The notes beneath the pieces were generated by a model. That model made no database searches. It had not been told where the DNA came from and worked only from the letters and a program-made list of their open reading frames with translations. From Acaudatibacter sp035532115 (lineage in GTDB: Bacteria; Pseudomonadota; Alphaproteobacteria; Caulobacterales; Caulobacteraceae): a stretch of DNA of 64,000 nucleotides. A program made the translations under genes and the position numbers. Numbering within the stretch: position 1 is the stretch's first letter; each line of letters opens with the position of its first letter. The DNA is taken from the NCBI GenBank assembly GCA_035532115.1, contig DATKRO010000099.1, forward strand, positions 1 to 64,000, given 5' to 3'. Below are positions 54,636 through 62,076 of this stretch, piece by piece.

Positions 54636-55907
54636 ATGACCGACATCATGACTCCGACGCTCGGCGAATCCGTCACCGAGGCCACCGTGGCGCGCTGGGC
54701 CAAGCGGCCGGGCGAGGCTGTGCGCAAGGACGAGGTTCTGGTGGAGTTGGAGACCGACAAGGTGAACCTGGAGGTCGCCGCCGCCGAGGACGGGGTCCTG
54801 GCCGACATCGCCGCCGAGGAAGGGGCCACCGTCGAGCCGGGCCAGCTGCTGGGCCGCCTCGAAGCGGCGGGCGCGGCGCCCGCGAAAGCCAGGGCGCCCG
54901 CCAAATCGGTCGAGGTCGCCGCCGCGGCGGCGCCGGCGGGCGAAGCGCAACCCGAACCGCGTGCCGCCGCGCCGCCGCCGCGAACCGGACCGGTCCCGGA
55001 TCTGGCGCCCGCCGCGGCGGCGCGTCCGCCGGCGCCCTCGGCCCAGCGGATCATCGCCGAGAACCAGCTGGACCCCGCGGCCATCGAAGGATCGGGACGG
55101 CAGGGTCAGATCACCAAGGGCGACGCCCTGGCCACGCTGGCGGCGCGCGCAGCCAGTCCCCCGCCCTCGTCGCCTTCGCCCAACGCGCCTGCGCCCCGCC
55201 CCGCCGCCGAGCGCGAGGAGCGGGTGCGCATGACCCGGCTGCGCCAGACCATCGCCCGGCGCCTGAAGGAGGCCCAGGCGACGGCCGCCATGCTGACCAC
55301 CTTCAACGAGGTCGACATGGGTGCGGTGATGGCGCTCAGGAACCAGTACAAGGACGCGTTCGAGAAGCGCCATGGCGTGCGGCTCGGCTTCATGAGCTTC
55401 TTCGTCAAAGCCTGCATCGCCGCCTTGAAGGAGGTTCCGGCGGTGAACGCCGAGATCGACGGGACCGATCTCATCTACAAGAACCACTACGACATCGGCG
55501 TCGCCGTCGGCACGGACCGCGGCCTCGTGGTGCCCGTGGTGCGCGACGCCGACGCGATGAACCTGGCGCAGATCGAAAAGGCGATCGGCGAGCTCGGACG
55601 AAAAGCGCGCGACGGCGCCCTGGCGCTCGATGATCTGCAAGGCGGCACCTTCAGCATCTCCAACGGCGGCGTCTATGGTTCGCTGATGTCGACGCCGATC
55701 CTGAACCTGCCCCAGTCCGGCATTCTGGGCATGCACAAGATCCAGGACCGTCCCATGGCCGTCGGCGGCCAGGTGGCGATACGGCCGATGATGTATCTGG
55801 CGCTTTCCTACGATCACCGCGTCGTCGACGGCCAGGGTGCGGTGACCTTCCTCGTCAAGGTCAAGGAGCACGTCGAGGATCCGCAGCGGCTGCTGCTGGA
55901 TCTTTGA
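54636..55907 (+). CDS. sucB: 2-Oxoglutarate dehydrogenase E2 (dihydrolipoyl succinyltransferase)
   Basis: This is the core of the 2-oxoglutarate dehydrogenase complex, and it transfers succinyl from lipoate to CoA. The 423-residue protein has one lipoyl domain with Lys42 in VELETDKVNLEV and an Ala/Pro-rich linker. A peripheral-subunit-binding domain (AQRIIAENQLDPAAIEGSGR) follows, then the catalytic domain. The active site His and Asp are in SYDHRVVDGQG. LTTFNEVDMGAVMALRNQYK is specific to succinyltransferases. It lies 22 bases after sucA. The DUF2007 gene follows after 13 bases, then a VapBC pair, before lpd. Confidence 0.96.
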   Translation: MTDIMTPTLGESVTEATVARWAKRPGEAVRKDEVLVELETDKVNLEVAAAEDGVLADIAAEEGATVEPGQLLGRLEAAGAAPAKARAPAKSVEVAAAAAPAGEAQPEPRAAAPPPRTGPVPDLAPAAAARPPAPSAQRIIAENQLDPAAIEGSGRQGQITKGDALATLAARAASPPPSSPSPNAPAPRPAAEREERVRMTRLRQTIARRLKEAQATAAMLTTFNEVDMGAVMALRNQYKDAFEKRHGVRLGFMSFFVKACIAALKEVPAVNAEIDGTDLIYKNHYDIGVAVGTDRGLVVPVVRDADAMNLAQIEKAIGELGRKARDGALALDDLQGGTFSISNGGVYGSLMSTPILNLPQSGILGMHKIQDRPMAVGGQVAIRPMMYLALSYDHRVVDGQGAVTFLVKVKEHVEDPQRLLLDL

Positions 55908-55920
55908 GGAGCGCCCGCAG

Positions 55921-56271
55921 GTGGGCCTCGCGATCGTCACCCGCATACCGAGCTACGCCGAGGCCCAGATCGCCGCCGGCGCGCTGCGCTCGGCCGGCAT
56001 CGCCGCGGAAGTGTTCGACGGCGCCTTCGGCCAGATCGAGGCGCCCGTCGTCCAGGCGCTCGGCGGCTTCCGCGTCATGGCGCCCGAGCATGAGATCATC
56101 GCCGCGCGCGATATATTGAGAGCGCTGCAGTCGGGCCCCGGGCTCGGCGAGGCGGGCGATCATCCGGAACGGCCGTCCGCCGATGTCTGGCCCAGAGCCC
56201 CGGCGCTGCCGGCCTGGCGCCGCTGGCTGTCCGCCGCCGCCGCGCGCTTCGCCCGGCGAGCGGTCCGGTGA
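55921..56271 (+). CDS. DUF2007-like protein
   Basis: This 116-residue protein has an N-terminal DUF2007-type domain, an alpha/beta fold of unknown role (GLAIVTRIPSYAEAQIAAGA, GIAAEVFDGAFGQIEAPVVQ), with the typical VMAPEHEIIAARDIL end. It is followed by a Pro-rich linker and a basic helix (WRRWLSAAAARFARRAVR) that might touch the membrane. GTG 55921, 13 bases after sucB, is the start, so it is read with the TCA genes. Related small proteins sit next to odhB or lpd in other Caulobacterales, but a functional link is not shown. Confidence 0.7.
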   Translation: MGLAIVTRIPSYAEAQIAAGALRSAGIAAEVFDGAFGQIEAPVVQALGGFRVMAPEHEIIAARDILRALQSGPGLGEAGDHPERPSADVWPRAPALPAWRRWLSAAAARFARRAVR

Positions 56272-56297
56272 GCGGCTTGCGCCGGAGCGCTGCGAGC

Positions 56298-56320
56298 CGT
56301 ATCTACCACCCGTAGATACG
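56298..56320. promoter_or_regulatory. Perfect 9-base inverted repeat upstream of vapB, candidate operator
   Basis: CGTATCTAC (56298–56306), CACCC, GTAGATACG (56312–56320) is a perfect palindrome with a 5-base spacer, 10 bases before the antitoxin ATG at 56331. VapB-type antitoxins bind such repeats and repress their own operon together with the toxin, so this is very likely the VapBC operator. Confidence 0.72.
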
Positions 56321-56330
56321 AGGTTGGCTG

Positions 56331-56570
56331 ATGTCGGTTTCGCGCGCCAAGCTGTTCAACCATGGCGGCAGCCAGGCCGTACGACTCCCCAAGGAATTCC
56401 GCTTCCAAGGCAAGGAGGTCGCGATCCGCAAGGAAGGAGATCGCGTGATCCTGGAGCCGGTGGCCCGTGACATGAAGGCCTTCTGGGCCGAGATCGACCG
56501 CATTCGGGGAGACGCGATCTTGCACGCGCCCGAAGACCCGCCAGCCGAAGATCCCGGCACGTCCTGGTGA
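56331..56570 (+). CDS. vapB: VapB/AbrB-family antitoxin
   Basis: This 79-residue antitoxin has an N-terminal AbrB/MazE swapped-hairpin DNA-binding domain: SRAKLFNHGGSQAVRLPKEF then VAIRKEGDRVILEP. Its C-terminal tail is flexible and acidic (HAPEDPPAEDPGTSW) and would bind and block the toxin. It starts 60 bases after the DUF2007 gene, just after the palindrome, and its stop overlaps the toxin's GTG by four bases. The AbrB-fold type is the common 'antitoxin of the VapB/VagC' class. Confidence 0.9.
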   Translation: MSVSRAKLFNHGGSQAVRLPKEFRFQGKEVAIRKEGDRVILEPVARDMKAFWAEIDRIRGDAILHAPEDPPAEDPGTSW

Positions 56571-56983
56571 CGCTCAGCCTCGACACCAATGCGCTGATCG
56601 AGATCGCCAACGGGCGCGCGCGGGTTCGGGCCGCCTTCGAAACCGCGAACCAAACCGGCGAAGAGATGGTCGTCTGCGTCCTGGTTGCTCACGAGCTGCG
56701 ATTCGGGGCGCGATTCAGCCGTCGCGAGTCGGAGATTCGCACTGCGGAGGCTGTCTTGGCCGGATTGCCGATCATTCCTTTCACGGCAGAGGACGCAAAT
56801 GGGGCGACCGATGTCAGGCTCGCTCTCGAGCGCATCGGGCGGCGGATCGGCGCCATGGATATGCTCATCGCCGGGCAGGCCTTCAGCCGCGGCTGGTCCA
56901 TCGTGACGGCCAACGTGCACGAGTTCGGTCGCATCGAGGGTCTCGACGTCATCGACTGGAGCGCCGACGCCGAAAGCGCCTGA
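56567..56983 (+). CDS. vapC: VapC-type PIN-domain ribonuclease toxin
   Basis: This 138-residue PIN-domain endoribonuclease probably cuts a tRNA or rRNA when freed from VapB. The acidic site is visible: Asp6 in SLDTNALIEI, Glu44 or near in VLVAHELRFGA, and Asp97 in IGAMDMLIAGQA. A fourth acidic or polar residue is in TANVHEFGRI. GTG 56567 overlaps the antitoxin stop by four bases. No frameshift or missing key residue, so the toxin should be active. It lies between sucB/DUF2007 and lpd, an unusual insertion in a housekeeping gene run. Confidence 0.9.
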   Translation: MTLSLDTNALIEIANGRARVRAAFETANQTGEEMVVCVLVAHELRFGARFSRRESEIRTAEAVLAGLPIIPFTAEDANGATDVRLALERIGRRIGAMDMLIAGQAFSRGWSIVTANVHEFGRIEGLDVIDWSADAESA

Positions 56984-57008
56984 CCTTCGCGGGCGCAGCG
57001 CCTATATC
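56980..57008 (+). promoter_or_regulatory. Tentative sigma-70 promoter for lpd
   Basis: CTGACC (56980–56985) and TATATC (57003–57008) have 17 bases between them, upstream of lpd ATG 57037. This would make lpd independent of readthrough from vapBC. The -35 box is weak. Confidence 0.4.
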
Positions 57009-57036
57009 CGGCCGCAAGCTGGGTGCGGAGCAAGGC

Positions 57037-58434
<1,398 letters not shown>

Positions 58435-58488
58435 CCGCCGCGAGGTGATGGTCGCCTGGATGCCGCGAAAAGCGTGGGAACGAGAGCC

Positions 58489-59394
58489 ATGGCCGACCTG
58501 AGAGACCCAGAGATCCGAGCGCTGCGCGACGCCATGGCGGCGTTCGCGCCACCGCCCGACGCGCCGAAGTCCACCTGGCCAGAGCGGCGCGCCGGCATCG
58601 ACGCCATGGGCGCGGCGGCCCAGCTGCCAGACGGGTGCGAGGTGGCGCCGATCGCGCTGGGCGGCGTTGCGGCCGAGCGGATCGCTCCGAAAGGCGCGGA
58701 TGCGACCCGCGCCATCTTCTATCTTCACGGCGGCGGCTACTGCATTGGCGGCTGCGCCAGTCATCGGGGCTGGGTCGCCAGAACGGCGGCCGCGGCTGGC
58801 GCCACCGCCTTCAACATCGACTACCGGCTGGCGCCCGAGCATCCGTTTCCGGCCGCGGTCGACGACGCCCTGGCCGCCTGGCGCGCCTTGCTTGCCGAAG
58901 GGCGGGATCCGGGCCGTACGATCATCGGCGGCGACAGCGCTGGCGGAGGCCTGGCGGTGGCGACGGCCGTGGCGGCGCGCGCAGCCGGCCTGCCGTTGCC
59001 AGCCGGCCTGCACCTGGTCAGCCCCTGGGCCAACCTCGCCAACGAGGGCGCCGCCTACCAGGCCAAGGGCGAGACCGACTTCATCATCACGCAAGCCGGC
59101 ATCGATGAGTTCGCCTCCACCTATCTTGCTGGCGGCGACCCCAGGTCCGCCCTCGCCTCGCCGGTGCTGGCCGACCTCTCGGGCCTGCCGCCGATGCTGA
59201 TCCAGGTCGGCTCGGAGGAAGTCCTGATGTCCGACTCCACGATGCTGGCCGAGAGGGCCGGCCTGGCGCGCGTGGACGTGACCCTGCGCATCTGGCCAGA
59301 CATGGTGCACATCTGGCCGTTCTTCGCGCAGCTCAGCGCCGGGGCGCGCGCCATCGCCGAGGCGGCCGCCTGGATCACGGCGCGCGCGCCCTGA
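58489..59394 (+). CDS. HSL-family alpha/beta hydrolase (esterase/lipase)
   Basis: This 301-residue hormone-sensitive-lipase-type esterase has the oxyanion motif HGGGYCIGG, NIDYRLAPEHPFPAAVDD, the nucleophile Ser150 in GGDSAGGGLA, and the acid/His pair in QVGSEEVLMSDS and PDMVHIWPFF. No signal peptide is seen. ATG 58489 with GAGAG upstream is chosen; an in-frame GTG (58474) would add five residues. It follows lpd by 54 bases but has no link to the TCA cycle, and converges on xerC with only 4 bases between the stops. It should prefer short acyl esters. Confidence 0.88.
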   Translation: MADLRDPEIRALRDAMAAFAPPPDAPKSTWPERRAGIDAMGAAAQLPDGCEVAPIALGGVAAERIAPKGADATRAIFYLHGGGYCIGGCASHRGWVARTAAAAGATAFNIDYRLAPEHPFPAAVDDALAAWRALLAEGRDPGRTIIGGDSAGGGLAVATAVAARAAGLPLPAGLHLVSPWANLANEGAAYQAKGETDFIITQAGIDEFASTYLAGGDPRSALASPVLADLSGLPPMLIQVGSEEVLMSDSTMLAERAGLARVDVTLRIWPDMVHIWPFFAQLSAGARAIAEAAAWITARAP

Positions 59395-59398
59395 AGGG

Positions 59399-60331
59399 TC
59401 AGGCTTTCGGATGGGCTTTGGCGTAGGCGGCGAGCAGTCCGGCCGCGTCCACCGCCGTGTAGCGCTGGGTGGTAGACAGCGAGGCGTGGCCGAGGAGTTC
59501 CTGGATCGAGCGCAGATCTGCGCCGGCGCCGAGCAGATGCGTGGCGAAGGAGTGGCGCAGCGCGTGCGGGGTGGCGCGCTCGGAGAGGCCGAGCCGGGGC
59601 CGGAGCCGCTGCATCATTTCCTGCACCCGGCGCGCCCGCAGCGGTCCGCCGCGCGCAGCCAAGAACAGCGGCGCATCGGGCGCTAGGCTGAACGGCAGGG
59701 CGGCGAGATAGGCGTCCACGGCCTCGCGCACCGCCGCCAGCACCGGCGCCAGGCGCGTCTTCGAACCCTTGCCGAGGATGCGCAGCGATGCGCCCAGCGG
59801 CGCATCGGCGCGCCGCAAAGCCAGGGCCTCGGAAATGCGCAGGCCGCAGCCGTAGAGCAGAGTCAGCACGGCGGCGTCGCGCGCCAGCTCCCATTCGGCG
59901 CGGCCGGGATCGTCGCCGGCTTCGACGATGAGCCCGACGGCTTCGTCCTCGCTCACCGGCCGCGGCGCGCCGGGACGCACCTTCGGACCCCGCACCAGCG
60001 CCAGCGCCGGGCAGGCGACGCCAAGCCGCCGGTCCACGAAGCGGTGATAGGCGCGCACCGCCGAGAGGGCCTGCGATAGCGAGCGGGCGCTGAGCGGCCG
60101 CGCGCCGGAGCGGCGATGCGCCAGCCAGGCGCGGACATCGCCGGCGCTGAGGGCGCCGAGTTCCTCGAGACTCGACAATCCGCCCTGGTGCCGCTCCAGA
60201 AAGCCGAGGTACGACAAGACCGCCGCGCCATAGGCCTCGACGGTGCGCGGGCTGGCGCGGCGCTCGTGCGCCAGGTGCTCCAGGAAGGCGGCGAGCGCGT
60301 CCCTGGGCGCCGCAGCTACAGGATCGGCCAT
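59399..60331 (-). CDS. xerC: Tyrosine recombinase XerC
   Basis: This site-specific recombinase resolves chromosome dimers at dif together with XerD. The 310-residue protein has an SAM-like N-terminal core-binding domain (RRASPRTVEAYGAAVLSYLG). The catalytic set is Arg165 (GCGLRISEAL), Lys191 (LGKGSKTR), His256 and Arg259 (PHALRHSF), His282 (LGHASLSTTQ) and the nucleophile Tyr291. It is the housekeeping XerC type, not a phage integrase. It overlaps the DUF484 gene by 16 bases, as in many proteobacteria. Confidence 0.92.
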   Translation of the reverse strand: MADPVAAAPRDALAAFLEHLAHERRASPRTVEAYGAAVLSYLGFLERHQGGLSSLEELGALSAGDVRAWLAHRRSGARPLSARSLSQALSAVRAYHRFVDRRLGVACPALALVRGPKVRPGAPRPVSEDEAVGLIVEAGDDPGRAEWELARDAAVLTLLYGCGLRISEALALRRADAPLGASLRILGKGSKTRLAPVLAAVREAVDAYLAALPFSLAPDAPLFLAARGGPLRARRVQEMMQRLRPRLGLSERATPHALRHSFATHLLGAGADLRSIQELLGHASLSTTQRYTAVDAAGLLAAYAKAHPKA

Positions 60332-60996
60332 CGCTCGGCCGTGCGTTCCACCACCCGGGCGAGGAAGTCGACGAGTTCATGGCCCATCCGGACCGAGAAC
60401 GCCGTCTCGTCGGCAGCGCCGAAGCCGAGCACGCCGCGCCGCTCCGGCGAGAACATCCCCAGCCGGACGACGGCGACGCTGCCGATCATCGGCGCGCGAT
60501 CGCCAAAAAGCCCCAGCGCCGTCGGGACCACGCCCAGGCGGGCCGAACTGGCCTCGCCCAGGACGAGGTCCGACTGGCCCTCGGCCAGGGTGCGCCAGCC
60601 TTGCGGGACCGCGCCGGGGCCCTCCAGAGCGACGACGCCCGCCACCAGGGCGAAACCGAAGCGCGCCAGTTCGTCCAGGGTGAGTGCGAGGTCGGCGTGG
60701 TCGTGCGCGCCGATCAGCGCGATCGCGGCCTGATGCGCCCGCGCCTGGGCCTCGAAGTTGGCGCGCGCGACGGCTTCGAGCCGCCGGCGGGCGCCCGTCT
60801 CCTGCCGGTGCGCCCGGGCGGCGCGCGAGAGGGCCACCGGCCCGAAGTCGACGACGTTGGCCGCATCCACCCTGAGGCCGAGCTCCGCCAGCAGCTCGGG
60901 ATCCTCGCGCAGCAGCTCCGGCCGGCGCCTCAGGAGCGCGCGAACCTCGTCGTCGCCCACCGGCGCATCGTTCCTCGCGCGCAACACATCCGACAC
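60316..60996 (-). CDS. DUF484 family protein (GAF-like)
   Basis: This 226-residue DUF484 protein has an N-terminal helical segment (RALLRRRPELLREDPELLAE) and a GAF-like sensor domain. Typical family blocks are VVDFGPVALSRAARAHRQET and the end VGSVAVVRLGMFSPE-like region (reads IGSVAVVRLGMFSPERRGVL). DUF484 and xerC are neighbours in many proteobacteria; the exact role is unknown, perhaps a ligand-sensing accessory. It overlaps xerC by 16 bases and is divergent from the kinase-like gene. Confidence 0.9.
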   Translation of the reverse strand: MSDVLRARNDAPVGDDEVRALLRRRPELLREDPELLAELGLRVDAANVVDFGPVALSRAARAHRQETGARRRLEAVARANFEAQARAHQAAIALIGAHDHADLALTLDELARFGFALVAGVVALEGPGAVPQGWRTLAEGQSDLVLGEASSARLGVVPTALGLFGDRAPMIGSVAVVRLGMFSPERRGVLGFGAADETAFSVRMGHELVDFLARVVERTAERWPIL

Positions 60997-61173
60997 CGCT
61001 CGCCCCCCGCAGGCGCCTTGCAGGATCGACTGCCCGATCCCCTTGCGCCCCCGCGGGGCATTTGAAGACCCGTCCCGGTTAACGCGCGCTTGCGGATGTT
61101 CCGGCGCGGATATTGCTCATGTCGCCATATTCCTGGATTAGGATCGCGGCGGGCCATCGAGGAGGGAACCCCC

Positions 61174-62010
61174 GTGGGCGCTTGGCCCTTCGACGAGCAC
61201 ACCGATCTCGCGCCCGCCGCCTATCTGAGCCGGGCAGGCGCGGTCTTTGCGACCTTCGACGCCCGCACCCAGGACTCCGGCAACCTTTCCTTCGGCTTCG
61301 AGTCGGACGGCGGCCGCTGGTTCGTGAAGACCGCCGGCGATCCGGCCGACGAGGCGCCTTTCCTGCCGCACGCCGAACGGGTCGCCCTGCTCCTGAACGC
61401 GCAGCGTCTGGCGCGGTCCGTCCGCCATCCCGCGCTACCCGCCCTGCGGGGCGTCAGCCAGTGCGCCTGGGGTCCAATGCTGATTTACGATTGGGCGGCG
61501 GGCGAGCTGGTGGGAGCGCCGGCGTCGCGCCGCTCCGACCCCGAAAGCGCGTTCCAGAGGTTTCGGCGCCTGCCCGTGAAGGAGCTGACGCAGGCGATCG
61601 ACACCATCCTCGACGCCCATCTGGAACTCTGCCGCGCCGGCTGGATCGCCTGTGATTTCTACGACGGCTCGATCGTTCATGACTTTTCGCACCGCAGAAC
61701 CTGGCTGGTCGATCTCGACAGCTACCACCTGGGCCCGTTCACCAACGCCATGGGTCGGATGTTCGGATCGACGCGGTTCATGGCGCCGGAGGAATTCGAG
61801 CGCGGCGCCCGCATCGACGAACGCACGACGGTGTTCACGCTTGGGCGCATGATCTCGGTGTTCCTGGGCGACGGCGATCTGGGTTCGGGCGGCTTTCGAG
61901 GAAACGAGGCTCAGTATCGAGCGATGCTGGCGGCGTGCAGCCTCGATCCGGCGGCACGGCCCCAAAGCGTCGCGAACCTGGTGGAAATGTGGGGCAGGTC
62001 CGGTTCATAG
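61174..62010 (+). CDS. Small serine/threonine kinase-like protein
   Basis: This 278-residue protein kinase-like fold has the ATP-binding Lys52 in RWFVKTAG and a catalytic-loop equivalent, CDFYDGSIVHDF, with Asp161 where HRD usually lies. The metal-binding Asp180 is in WLVDLDSYHLGPF, and an activation segment ends in MAPEEFERG (the APE motif), followed by TTVFTLGRMISVF. The 'DFYDGS...DLDSY' pattern marks a distinct bacterial family of small kinase-like proteins. The Asn of HRDxxxxN is Ser166. GTG 61174 with GGAGGG upstream is used. It is upstream of priA by 66 bases on the same strand. Confidence 0.78.
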   Translation: MGAWPFDEHTDLAPAAYLSRAGAVFATFDARTQDSGNLSFGFESDGGRWFVKTAGDPADEAPFLPHAERVALLLNAQRLARSVRHPALPALRGVSQCAWGPMLIYDWAAGELVGAPASRRSDPESAFQRFRRLPVKELTQAIDTILDAHLELCRAGWIACDFYDGSIVHDFSHRRTWLVDLDSYHLGPFTNAMGRMFGSTRFMAPEEFERGARIDERTTVFTLGRMISVFLGDGDLGSGGFRGNEAQYRAMLAACSLDPAARPQSVANLVEMWGRSGS

Positions 62011-62076
62011 CGCCGCGGAGACATCGACGGGCAGCGCAGGGGGAGCGGCCACGGGCGGCGCCATGATCAGCATTCG

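Noticed and set aside
51584..55084. A 1166-codon open frame on the minus strand across sucA and sucB
   Set aside because: It is the antisense shadow of well-conserved sucA/sucB codons in a high-G+C genome, is rich in His, Gly and Arg, and has no recognisable domain.
59399..60331. Tyrosine recombinase as a sign of an integrated island
   Set aside because: Sequence features and the overlap with DUF484 mark it as housekeeping XerC. No attachment repeats or phage genes are present.
61070..61100. CtrA-type binding site (GTTAACGCG at 61078) upstream of the kinase-like gene
   Set aside because: Only one TTAA half-site is present. The second half-site seven bases away is missing.
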